A DNA stretch of 64,000 nucleotides, from NCBI RefSeq assembly GCF_016919445.1, contig NZ_CP070356.1, forward strand, positions 4,591,502-4,655,501, given 5' to 3'. Below are positions 44,419-52,466 of the stretch, one piece after another. Origin of the DNA: Pseudomonas sp. PDNC002 (GTDB taxonomy: Bacteria; Pseudomonadota; Gammaproteobacteria; Pseudomonadales; Pseudomonadaceae). A program made the translations under genes and the position numbers. Under the pieces are notes generated by a model, which made no database searches, was not told where the DNA came from, and saw only the letters and a list, made by a program, of their open reading frames with translations. Position 1 is the first letter of the stretch, and every line of letters starts with the position of its first letter.

Positions 44419-44469
44419 GGCATTGATCGAGGGGTATCGCACCGATCGGTGAGTCTGTGCCGGCGACTC

Positions 44470-44586
44470 CCCCTCACCCCAACCCTCTCCCTCAGGGAGA
44501 GGGAGCAAATCGTGCCGGCTGACGCAAATGTTTCATCCTGCACCGGCCAGTCCCCTCTCCCTCCGGGAGAGGGTTAGGGTGAGGGT
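44470..44586. repeat. Composite CCCTCACCC/GGGTGAGGG inverted repeat, copy 3
   Basis: CCCCTCACCCCAACCCTCTC ... GAGAGGGTTAGGGTGAGGG, with the interior GTGCCGGCTGACGC and TTTCATCCTGC in the orientation opposite to copies 1 and 2. This shows that it is the same ~120-bp element, inserted the other way. Confidence 0.75.
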
Positions 44587-44611
44587 GCTCTTGAAAGCGA
44601 CACCCCCTGAT

Positions 44612-44703
44612 CCGTAGGGCGCATAACGCGGCACGCGTTATCCGCCAAACCCTGTGCACCGAGCCCGACGGCGGATAACCGCAAGCGGTTATTCGCCCTA
44701 CAT
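44612..44703. repeat. Palindromic MITE-like repeat, copy B
   Basis: CCGTAGGGCGCATAACGCGG to GCGGTTATTCGCCCTACATA; same order of sub-motifs as copy A at 19291-19385, with the central ~30 bp different. Together with copy 3 of the composite repeat it fills most of the 381-bp gap before the GapN-like gene. Confidence 0.8.
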
Positions 44704-44799
44704 AGGCGCGCCCTGTACTCTCAAAGCTGAATCGATTTATCTGAATACCGCTACGATGTAAAACAGACCAGTCGCCCACCTTCCCCCGAGGGATGAGTC

Positions 44800-46425
44800 A
44801 TGCCAGAGAACCACTCGCTCGACCATCTGTTCCCCCGCCTCACCGACATCCCCGACACCTGGCGCCCCGACGCGCCGGTCGAACAACGCGAGTACCTGGT
44901 CAACGGTGAGCTGCGCCGCTGGGACGGCCCGCTTGCGCCGGTGCGCAGCCCGATCTTCCTCGCCACCAACGAGGGCGACGAACAGGTCATCCTCGGCAGC
45001 ACGCCGCTGCTCGACGCCGACGCCGCCCTCGCCGCGCTGGACGCCGCCGTGGCCGCTTACAACAACGGCCAGGGCGAATGGCCCAACCTGCGCGTGGCCG
45101 AGCGTATCGCCCACATCGAGCGCTTTCTCGTCCGCATGCGCGAGCAGCGCACCGCCGTGGTCAAGCTGCTCATGTGGGAGATCGGCAAGAACCTCAAGGA
45201 CTCGGAGAAGGAGTTCGACCGCACCTGCGACTACATCGTCGACACCATCGAGGCGCTCAAGGCGCTGGACCGCCGCTCCAGCCGCTTCGAACTGGAACAG
45301 GGAACTCTGGGGCAGATCCGCCGCGTGCCGTTGGGCGTAGCGCTGTGCATGGGCCCGTACAACTACCCGCTGAACGAGACCTTTACCACCCTGATCCCGG
45401 CGCTGATCATGGGCAACACCGTGGTCTTCAAGCCCGCCAAGTTCGGCGTGCTATTGATTCGCCCGCTGCTCGAAGCCTTCCGCGACAGCTTCCCGCCGGG
45501 GGTGATCAACGTCATTTACGGACGCGGCCGCGAGACCGTCAGCGCGCTCATGGCCAGCGGCAAAGTCGACGTCTTCGCCTTCATCGGCACCCACTCCGGC
45601 GCTGCCGACCTGAAGAAACTCCACCCACGCCCGCACCGCCTGCGCGCCGCCCTCGGACTCGACGCCAAGAACCCCGGCATAGTCCTGCCCAGTGTCGACC
45701 TCGATAACGCCGTCAGTGAAGCCATTACCGGTGCCCTCTCCTTCAACGGCCAGCGCTGCACCGCGCTGAAGATCCTCTTCGTCCACGAAGACGTGCTGGA
45801 GAGTTTCCTCGACAAGTTCAGCGCCAAGCTCGCCGAACTCAAACCCGGCATGCCCTGGGAGCCGGGCGTGGCACTGACGCCGCTGCCCGAGCCGGGCAAG
45901 GTCGACTACCTGAACGACCTGCTGCAGGACGCCCTGGCCAAGGGCGCCAAGGTCATCAACGAAGGCGGCGGCGAGAGCCGCGAAAGCTTCTTCTACCCCG
46001 CCCTACTAAGCCCGGTGCGCGCCGACATGCGCATCTACAACGAAGAACAGTTCGGCCCGCTGGTCCCCGTGGTGCCCTACCGCGAGTTGGACGAAGTGAT
46101 CGACTACGTCCTGCAATCCGACTACGGCCAGCAGCTCAGCCTGTTCGGCAACGACCCGGAAAAGGTCGGCCCGCTGGTAGACGCCTTCGTCAATCAGGTC
46201 GGCCGCATCAACATCAACGCCCAGTGCCAGCGCGGCCCGGACAGCTATCCCTTCAACGGCCGCAAGAACTCCGCAGAAGGCACCCTCTCTGTCCACGACG
46301 CCCTGCGCACCTTCTCCATCCGCACCCTGGTCGCCACGCGCTTCACCGACGCCAACAAGGAACTAATCAGCCGGATCATCCGCGATCGCGACTCCAACTT
46401 CCTGACCACGGATTACATTTTCTGA
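44800..46425 (+). CDS. GapN-like NADP-dependent glyceraldehyde-3-phosphate dehydrogenase (ALDH family)
   Basis: 541 residues. Aldehyde dehydrogenase fold: CMGPYNYPLNETFTTLIPAL (183-202, with substrate-binding Asn), GNTVVFKPAK (NADP-binding Lys) and nucleophile Cys320 in SFNGQRCTALK. The usual general-base motif ELGGK is GLDAK here, so the Glu is replaced by Gly286. The overall length and NSAEGTLSVHDALRTFS segment fit the non-phosphorylating GapN group that oxidises glyceraldehyde-3-phosphate to 3-phosphoglycerate with NADP. Stands alone between repeats. Confidence 0.82.
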   Translation: MPENHSLDHLFPRLTDIPDTWRPDAPVEQREYLVNGELRRWDGPLAPVRSPIFLATNEGDEQVILGSTPLLDADAALAALDAAVAAYNNGQGEWPNLRVAERIAHIERFLVRMREQRTAVVKLLMWEIGKNLKDSEKEFDRTCDYIVDTIEALKALDRRSSRFELEQGTLGQIRRVPLGVALCMGPYNYPLNETFTTLIPALIMGNTVVFKPAKFGVLLIRPLLEAFRDSFPPGVINVIYGRGRETVSALMASGKVDVFAFIGTHSGAADLKKLHPRPHRLRAALGLDAKNPGIVLPSVDLDNAVSEAITGALSFNGQRCTALKILFVHEDVLESFLDKFSAKLAELKPGMPWEPGVALTPLPEPGKVDYLNDLLQDALAKGAKVINEGGGESRESFFYPALLSPVRADMRIYNEEQFGPLVPVVPYRELDEVIDYVLQSDYGQQLSLFGNDPEKVGPLVDAFVNQVGRININAQCQRGPDSYPFNGRKNSAEGTLSVHDALRTFSIRTLVATRFTDANKELISRIIRDRDSNFLTTDYIF

Positions 46426-47222
46426 GGTGACTCACCGAGGGGACTGGATCAGAGTGAAGCGCAACCCTGGCTTTTCCCCTGATACCGAAGTGCCGGAAGA
46501 GCGCAGCTGACACGCCCCACTCGAATACCCCCTCTCCCTTCAGGGAGAGGGCTGGGGAGAGGGCAACGCCCAGCGCCAAACGCTCCTTGGCCGCACATAC
46601 GACTCTGTAATCGCGAGCTTGCTCGCGAAGTAGCGCGCTCTAGATCCCGAGTCATTCTCGTCGCCACCCTCTCCCCGCCTTTCCTCCCGCATCAACCGAG
46701 GCACCTCACCCATCGGCACCGGTGCAAAACATGGAAGACGCCAAAGTCATTCACCAGCAGCACGACCTCCTCGCCACCACCCGTCACCAAGTGCGCTTCG
46801 CGAAAGAGATCATCATCCAGACGAAAAAGACCCGCTCGCGGATCAGATGCCCCCCCTCGCGGGCAACCAATCAGGGCTGGTTGTCGATGAGGACGCCGCA
46901 CAGAGGACGGTTGTAGCGGTGGAATACGGTGGGGATGTAGACGTCGCCCATGGAACAGCGCCTATGTTGAAGAAGCCGCCATGGCCGGCGCCAAACGGGT
47001 GGATGGCAGAACCGCGCAAGGTTGGCGAACCGGCAGACCCGAAGGTCCCCCTGCACGGCCCGCCATAGCAAACAGTCGTAGACGCATTGATGCGCCACCG
47101 TCTTACGAAGCGTTACCGTGCTTATTCCTTATGTTGGATTCACGCCGCCAAACCTGTCCCCTGTCGCTTTCACAGGGGTGACGGGGCCATGAGGAAGGAT
47201 TGCAGCAATCAAATATGGTCCA
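46426..47222. other. Gene-poor region with repeat remnants
   Basis: About 800 bp with no convincing gene. It holds a partial composite repeat (46527-46564), a REP half-site (TCGCGAGCTTGCTCGCGA near 46605) and only short open frames on both strands that lack ribosome sites and match no family. A minus-strand stretch around 46950-47000 reads IHPFGAGHGGFF, vaguely Fic-like, but without a surrounding frame. GC drops after about 47090 into the next gene. Confidence 0.55.
46527..46564. repeat. Partial composite repeat, copy 4
   Basis: CCCCCTCTCCCTTCAGGGAG followed by AGGGCTGGGGAGAGGGC; only one half of the larger element at 24003 and 44470. Confidence 0.65.
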
Positions 47223-48398
47223 TCAATACCTTGCCTGGACCACTTGGAGCACACACATTTCTGCTACCCGACCATTCGGTTCAGGTCGAAGCACAGTAAC
47301 CCAGTGCCGCTTATTGCTTTCCGTTGACCAGGCCATGAAATACGTCGAGTCCTTATAGCGGAACGGCCAGAGGTGCCAGTAGCGAAAAGTAAAGATTGGC
47401 TTGTCATCGCTATCCCACCAAGGCGCCGAGGTACTTTTCACCTTATAAGCACGGCCATCGTCATTCTTGTCTGCCAACTCTCTCTCAGCTGTCCCAGCGA
47501 GGTCATACCAGCGGTGCGGAATAATTTGCGTCGCTGATTTCGCGAAGATGACTTCGCTACCCGTAACCCCCATCTCTGCTTCCGGCGGATCGGGAACCTC
47601 CCTATCCGCATAGACGAAGTAAATATCGCCATCCCGATAATGCATTCGCGAATGCAGTCCGATTACCGATTCTTTCGTGCCGTCGTTATCGATATCAAAA
47701 CTGTATTTTTTATATTCACCCATGTACTCGTAGGAAAAAGAAGATTCTTCAGCGATAGGTTGCGCCCCAGCAGGCAGTCCGGCAGGGGAGTCGAAATTAT
47801 CGCCAAGCTTCCTACTCGAAGAGCGTAAGGAAAACTGACTGCAGAAATTTTTATCGCGCGCGAAGAGTGTTACCAGAGCCCCCTCTACAGGTCGTCGCCG
47901 GTCTTTCCCAGCCGGGTACTCGATTACATCTTTCGCTTTGATAAGCGCCTTGTTCGGCGTGAACTCGCAGGGGGCTTCAGACTTGCTCGACGACTCAACA
48001 TCGGATGCCGCTTTCGTGCACGTCTCAACTCCTTCGGCAGTAACGATGACACGAAGACTGCACGAACCTTCCTCGTCACATCTAAAAGGAATTCGGCTGA
48101 ACACTTTCGCCTTGTCCACCCATACACTGAGCCACTTCGATGGATCCGCACCACCGGCACCATAGGGATAGGCTGCGCCCAGCCCCATTTTCGCGCGGAC
48201 TATCCGTCCATTAGCGAAAGCACAATCTTGCGGAGAAGTACTGAACACATCTTCGTTATAAATCGCATAGGGAACCACTTCTGCCCGATTGCTTGCAGCA
48301 TCGCAATGCATCTTGAAGTGATAATCCATGTAGTCAGCTTGCGACACGCCGACCTTGAGCAAGAACACCACGACCACCTTCAGTATCAAGCGCACCAT
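47223..48398 (-). CDS. Orphan secreted protein, unknown function, lower GC
   Basis: 391 residues from ATG 48398 (MVRLILKVVVVFLLKVGVSQA signal peptide). Codon use and base composition are visibly AT-richer than in the neighbours, a sign of transfer. The body has several cysteines (HCDAASN, QDCAF, FRCDEEGSCS) and a DIDNDGTKESVIGLHS segment resembling the Asp-rich calcium or FG-GAP type loop found in repeat-containing surface proteins; the rest is not recognised. It might be a periplasmic immunity-like or surface-bound protein, but nothing in the neighbourhood shows a partner. Kept as hypothetical. Confidence 0.7.
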   Translation of the reverse strand: MVRLILKVVVVFLLKVGVSQADYMDYHFKMHCDAASNRAEVVPYAIYNEDVFSTSPQDCAFANGRIVRAKMGLGAAYPYGAGGADPSKWLSVWVDKAKVFSRIPFRCDEEGSCSLRVIVTAEGVETCTKAASDVESSSKSEAPCEFTPNKALIKAKDVIEYPAGKDRRRPVEGALVTLFARDKNFCSQFSLRSSSRKLGDNFDSPAGLPAGAQPIAEESSFSYEYMGEYKKYSFDIDNDGTKESVIGLHSRMHYRDGDIYFVYADREVPDPPEAEMGVTGSEVIFAKSATQIIPHRWYDLAGTAERELADKNDDGRAYKVKSTSAPWWDSDDKPIFTFRYWHLWPFRYKDSTYFMAWSTESNKRHWVTVLRPEPNGRVAEMCVLQVVQARY

Positions 48399-48707
48399 CG
48401 ACTCTCATCCCTGTGATAGATGCCCAGCGGCACGGAAAAATAACACAGTCCCTTCTCGCTCCCCGAGCACACGCCTGTGAATCAGAACGCGGTTTCTGCC
48501 AAGAAATAGAGCGATCCCGTCACCATCGGAGCCCGTGGATTCTCCGCCGCATTCGTCTGCAGTCTCCCCCGCCCTCGGCTTTGACAGCAGCAGCCGACAC
48601 GTCTCATGCTAACGCCAGCCTGTACCGCGCTGCAGGTTGAGCTAAAGCGCAGGCGCCCAGCAGTCCCAGCCCCCGGTATTCGAGGCCCCCCCCGCACTTG
48701 AGCCAGC
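48399..48707. other. Intergenic region between divergent genes
   Basis: 309 bp between the orphan secreted protein and the desaturase-family gene, which diverge. I see no strong hairpin, repeat or operator, and no clear -35/-10 pair. Confidence 0.4.
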
Positions 48708-49745
48708 ATGATCGAGTTCTCGCATCCGCATAGCCGGGTATCCGCCCTGGTAGTGGACCCCGTGGTCGGCCAACTCTCCAGCCTCTTCGACCTGAGCGGC
48801 CGCGTGGGCGTGGTGTTCCTGCTGTGCTCCTACGCTATCGCCTATGTCCTGTTCCGCTTCCGCCAGCATCGCGGGCTGACGCAGTCGGCATCGTTCTGGC
48901 AGTTCATCGGCGGCGCGCGGGTGAATTTCCATCGCTCGGCGCTGCTGGATTACCGCTACTACCTGGTGCGCGGCATCCTCAATGTGGCGTTGCTGGTGCC
49001 CATCGTCGGGCTGGTCGATCCGTACATCCTGCGTTCGGGCGATTACATCGCCTTCTTCACCAATCTGTGGGGCGCACGGCCGCAGGTGGGCGAGAACCTG
49101 GGCCTGTCGCTACTCTACGGCCTGGGAGTATTCCTCGTCAGTGACTTCAAGAACTACTGGGTGCACCGCGCCTTCCACTCGCGCTGGCTGTGGGCGTTCC
49201 ACAAGGTGCATCACTCGGCGGCGGTGCTGACGCCGATCACGGCGAGCCGCGTGCACTTCGTGGAGAAGCTGGCGGCGAACCTGGCCGGGACCGCGCTGCT
49301 CGGCGCCTACGCCGGTATCTTCTGGTACGTCTGTGGCGGGCAGGTCAGCGCCTATACGCTGTTCGGCGTGACCTACCTGATCCTGCTGTTCAACGTGCTG
49401 GCCACGAACCTGCGCCACAGCCATGTCTGGCTGTCGTTCGGGCCGGTGATCGAGCACGTGGTGAACAGCCCCGCCCAGCACCAGATCCACCACAGCGACG
49501 CGCCCCGCCACTTCAACAGGAACTTCGGCATCAACCTGTCGCTGTGGGACTGGATGTTCGGCACGCTCTACGTCACCCAGCGCACGCCGGAGCCGATCCA
49601 GTTCGGCGCCGGGGAGCATGACGATGCGAAGTATTCGTCACTGTGGAGCCTGATCGTGACGCCGTTTGTGGAAACTGGACGCAAGATGCGGATAGCCCTG
49701 CGTCCACAGATGACGACACCTCATGATGAGGCCAGCAAGGCATGA
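48708..49745 (+). CDS. Sterol desaturase / fatty acid hydroxylase family membrane enzyme
   Basis: 345 residues with about four membrane helices. The three histidine boxes of the di-iron hydroxylase family are complete: HRAFH and HKVHHS (about 150-165), and HQIHHSDAPRHFNRNFG (about 258-275). It would hydroxylate a lipid at the inner membrane with O2; the substrate is not known. Single gene, no operon partner. Confidence 0.9.
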   Translation: MIEFSHPHSRVSALVVDPVVGQLSSLFDLSGRVGVVFLLCSYAIAYVLFRFRQHRGLTQSASFWQFIGGARVNFHRSALLDYRYYLVRGILNVALLVPIVGLVDPYILRSGDYIAFFTNLWGARPQVGENLGLSLLYGLGVFLVSDFKNYWVHRAFHSRWLWAFHKVHHSAAVLTPITASRVHFVEKLAANLAGTALLGAYAGIFWYVCGGQVSAYTLFGVTYLILLFNVLATNLRHSHVWLSFGPVIEHVVNSPAQHQIHHSDAPRHFNRNFGINLSLWDWMFGTLYVTQRTPEPIQFGAGEHDDAKYSSLWSLIVTPFVETGRKMRIALRPQMTTPHDEASKA

Positions 49746-49948
49746 TGCAGATGGCTCCAGGGAAATGCGGACGGCGCCGATATCGAGACTTCACATGCGC
49801 TGGGCGTACCGATCATTTCTCTCGCGATCCATAAGCTGGTCAGGAACCGAAGCTCCGGCTAGCGACTTGCCGGGCGTGTTCTGACGTCGATCAGACAAGA
49901 AGTGGGCATGCAGGGATAGCGCGCGCCCACCTGTCTTATTGGCTTCCT

Positions 49949-50194
49949 TCAGTTCTCATTCCCGCACCCCTGCCCCCACACCGGGTACCGCAGCGTATGC
50001 AACTTTCCGGCACTGTCCTCATAAGTCATCTCCACCTCCCGAATCCCGCAGAAGTCCAGGTCCGGTGCCTGTACCACGCGCTTGATATCGAGCTTTTGCC
50101 CGAAGTGGTAATCCTGCGCAGGTGGTGCGTCCTGCGCGGCGAGAGCCGCGCAGGAAAAGGAGAAGCAAGCCAAGGCGATGGCCAGCGCTTTCAT
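49949..50194 (-). CDS. DUF2790 small periplasmic protein
   Basis: 81 residues from ATG 50194, overlapping the cytochrome b561 stop by 4 bp (ATGA). Signal peptide MKALAIALACFSFSCAALA, then DYHFGQKLDIKRVVQAPDLDFCGIREVEMTYEDSAGKLHTLRYPVWGQGC, the DUF2790 pattern common in Pseudomonas, with two cysteines that may pair. Third gene of the catalase-b561 operon under the proposed ECF promoter. The longer upstream frame is rejected. Confidence 0.85.
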   Translation of the reverse strand: MKALAIALACFSFSCAALAAQDAPPAQDYHFGQKLDIKRVVQAPDLDFCGIREVEMTYEDSAGKLHTLRYPVWGQGCGNEN

Positions 50195-50754
50195 GGTCGA
50201 TCTCCACGAGAAGAAGCACGCGGCATCGGCGCGCCGGTCATGCTGGGTAGAACTTCGTCGCGACGGATGACCCCATGGAACAGTGCGGCGGCGAGGTGCA
50301 GGAGGATGGTCGCCAGCAAGGCATAGGCAATGACGCTGTGGGCGCTGCGCAGGATGGCGTGGAGTTGCACCGACGGCGAGACTAGCGCAGGCAGTTCGAA
50401 TCCACCCCACAGCACGACCGGGTAGCCACCGGCCGATTGCATGGTCCAGCCCACCAGCGGCTGGGCCAGCAGCAGGCCGTAGAGCACAAGGTGCGAGAGG
50501 TGCGCGGCGCTACGTTGCCAGCCGGGCATGTCGCTGGGCAGCGCGGGAATTCGGTGAGTCAGGCGGACGACGATGCGCAACAGCACAAGCACCAGCAGTG
50601 CGGCACCCAGGGGTTTGTGGATGGCGACCAGCGCGGCGTGGCGCGGGGAGACGCTGGCGACCATGCCCAGGCCGATCAGCAGCATGGCGAGTACCAGCAC
50701 CGCCATGAGCCAGTGCAGCACGCGCAGGGCGAGCGGGAAGTAGATCGGTTTCAT
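50191..50754 (-). CDS. Cytochrome b561
   Basis: 187 residues, four helices with His ligands in LRVLHWLMAV (His14), VAIHKPLG, HLSHLVLYGLLLAQP and ILLHLAAALFHG. Cytochrome b561 family transfers electrons across the inner membrane from quinol. It starts within the stop of the catalase-like gene and precedes DUF2790 with an overlap, so the three are translationally coupled; it could supply electrons to the peroxidase. Confidence 0.9.
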   Translation of the reverse strand: MKPIYFPLALRVLHWLMAVLVLAMLLIGLGMVASVSPRHAALVAIHKPLGAALLVLVLLRIVVRLTHRIPALPSDMPGWQRSAAHLSHLVLYGLLLAQPLVGWTMQSAGGYPVVLWGGFELPALVSPSVQLHAILRSAHSVIAYALLATILLHLAAALFHGVIRRDEVLPSMTGAPMPRASSRGDRP

Positions 50755-51794
50755 CAGTGGGTCTCCTGCGCCTGCTCACGGGTGCGACGGTTGAAAGATT
50801 CCGAGTAGGCGGCCGAGCGCGCGCTGAGCAGCGGGTCGTCGGAGGCGCGGATGCCGTCGGGGAGGATCAGCGGGTCGTAGTTGACGTCGCGGCAGTCACC
50901 GCCGATTTCTGGTTGCAGGCGTTCGATCACCAGCTCGCCGGCGTCCACCGTGCGGCGGCTGGCGGGCCAGGCCTGGGTGGCGTCGCTGGTGCTGTCGCCG
51001 GGTTCGCCCAGGGTGAATTGCAGGCGCCAACGCAGCGGGCCGGCGGCGATGCGCTGAGCCAGTTCGTCGGCGAGGAAGTCGGCGTCGCCGCGCTTGTCGG
51101 CGGCCATCGGCTCGACCGGGGCCTCGGGCTGTACGGACCAGCGCACGGGCTGTTCCTTGCCGTCCTTGTTCACCAGGTAGAAGGCGTTGAGGCCGTAGTA
51201 GGCGCTGTTGGCATAGCTGGACGAAGGCGTGGAGGATTTCACCCATTGCAGGAACGGCTGGGTTTCCGGGTGGGCCTTGAAGAAGGTGCCGGCCTTTTCC
51301 GGGTCGGACTTGCCCGTGCCCGGTTGTGGCGCGGTGGCCTGTTGCAGGGCGAAGAAGCTGGCGACGTCGCGCACGACGAAGACCGGCATGGCGTTCATGC
51401 CGGTGCGCCACTCCTGTCCGTCCGCCGGCAGGAAGCGCAAAGCGAGACTGCGGATCGGCGCGGCGCCGTCGCTGGCCTTGGGATTGCCACCAGGGATGGC
51501 GAGACGCCCCACCACCGGCACGCGGCCGACGGAGAACAGGCTGGCGCGTGACAGATCGGCCAGCCCGCCGTTGCTGTCGAAGTGGCCGATCACACACAGT
51601 CCCTTGGCGTGGTTGCGCCGGTAGCCGGGGTAGACGCCGCCGTTGTGCTCCAGCGTATTGATGACCTTGCCCGGGGTGAGGCGCTGCGGGTCGAGCCAGC
51701 CGGCGACGTAGGCGAAGACGGCGGCCACGCCGAGTACCACGGCGCCGATGGCGGCCAGGCGCAGGGGCACGTTGGGTGTGGGTGTTTCTGTCAT
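50754..51794 (-). CDS. Catalase-family peroxidase, membrane-anchored (SrpA-like)
   Basis: 346 residues: N-terminal anchor LRLAAIGAVVLGVAAVFAYVAGW, then a catalase-like domain (YRRNHAKGLCVIGHFDSNGGLADLSRASLF, with the distal His; PIRSLALRFLPADGQEWRTGMNAMPVFV) and the proximal Tyr motif RSAAYSESFNRR near residue 335. Shorter than true catalases (about 480), as in the SrpA peroxidase group. Likely periplasmic-facing heme peroxidase removing peroxide. Heads an operon with cytochrome b561 and DUF2790; the start is 43 bp from the -10 of the minus-strand ECF-type promoter. Confidence 0.9.
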   Translation of the reverse strand: MTETPTPNVPLRLAAIGAVVLGVAAVFAYVAGWLDPQRLTPGKVINTLEHNGGVYPGYRRNHAKGLCVIGHFDSNGGLADLSRASLFSVGRVPVVGRLAIPGGNPKASDGAAPIRSLALRFLPADGQEWRTGMNAMPVFVVRDVASFFALQQATAPQPGTGKSDPEKAGTFFKAHPETQPFLQWVKSSTPSSSYANSAYYGLNAFYLVNKDGKEQPVRWSVQPEAPVEPMAADKRGDADFLADELAQRIAAGPLRWRLQFTLGEPGDSTSDATQAWPASRRTVDAGELVIERLQPEIGGDCRDVNYDPLILPDGIRASDDPLLSARSAAYSESFNRRTREQAQETH

Positions 51795-51836
51795 TTCCAG
51801 CTCCTCAGGCTTAGGCTGAATGCGTTGAGCCGGTAT

Positions 51837-51861
51837 GACGCACCGTGCGCGGGGTTATTCC
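51837..51861 (-). promoter_or_regulatory. ECF-type promoter of the catalase operon
   Basis: On the minus strand -35 GGAATA (51861-51856), 15-bp spacer, -10 CGTC (51840-51837). The same sequence and spacing recurs on the plus strand at 51897-51921 upstream of the sigma gene. GGAAT/CGTC is the classic RpoE-like ECF promoter form, so the adjacent sigma factor is the likely partner. Confidence 0.8.
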
Positions 51862-51896
51862 CGCCACTGGCGAAAGATTTATTTTTTCGTGTGGAA

Positions 51897-51921
51897 GGAA
51901 TAGATCGCCGCAAAGTTCGTC
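51897..51921 (+). promoter_or_regulatory. ECF-type promoter of the sigma/anti-sigma operon
   Basis: -35 GGAATA (51897-51902), 15-bp spacer, -10 CGTC (51918-51921), 35 bp before the sigma ATG 51957. Implies autoregulation. Confidence 0.8.
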
Positions 51922-51956
51922 TTTCTCGCTCGAACCCACCCATTCCTGGCGCACCG

Positions 51957-52466
51957 ATGCATTCACTGGACGACCACTCATTGCGCGAGCTGCTGCCCCG
52001 ACTGCGGCGCTTCGCCCTGTCGCTGACACGCAGCACGAGCAGCGCCGACGACCTGGTGCAGGCCACGCTGGAGAAAGCGCTGTCGGCCTGGACCGGCCGC
52101 CGCGACGACGGCGACCTGCGCGCCTGGCTGTTCTCGATTCTCTACCGGCACTTCATCGACGGGCAGCGCCGCGCGCGGCGCTACGCGCGAATCCTCAGCT
52201 TGTTCGGCGCAGACAGCGCGGTCAGCGCATCCCCCGAGGACATCGTCAGCGCACGCTCGACCCTGGAGGCCTTCGAGCGCCTGCCGGCCGAGCAGCGTGC
52301 GCTGCTGACGCTGGTGAGCGTCGAAGGCCTGAGCTACCGCGAGGTGGCCGAGGCACTGAATATTCCCATGGGCACCGTCATGTCCCGCCTGTCGCGCGCC
52401 CGCACGGCGCTGCGTGCGCTGAGCGAAGGACAGGCGGCGACACCTTCTTTGCGGGTACTGAAATGA
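51957..52466 (+). CDS. ECF sigma factor
   Basis: 169 residues from ATG 51957 (MHSLDDHSLRELLPRLRRFALSL). Region 2 is SADDLVQATLEKALSAWTGR ... LRAWLFSILYRHFIDGQRR; region 4 is LPAEQRALLTLVSVEGLSYREVAEALNIPMGTVMSRLSRARTAL. It belongs to the RpoE-like ECF group. The anti-sigma gene overlaps its stop by 4 bp. The long open frame upstream (51582) passes through its own promoter and is rejected. Predicted to control itself and the divergent peroxidase operon through identical promoters. Confidence 0.93.
   Translation: MHSLDDHSLRELLPRLRRFALSLTRSTSSADDLVQATLEKALSAWTGRRDDGDLRAWLFSILYRHFIDGQRRARRYARILSLFGADSAVSASPEDIVSARSTLEAFERLPAEQRALLTLVSVEGLSYREVAEALNIPMGTVMSRLSRARTALRALSEGQAATPSLRVLK

Noticed and set aside
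46871-47098. Fic-like HPFxxGxG string on the minus strand (IHPFGAGHGG)
   Set aside because: The core Arg and Asn/Gly of HPFxxGNGR are missing, and no frame supports a Fic domain around it.
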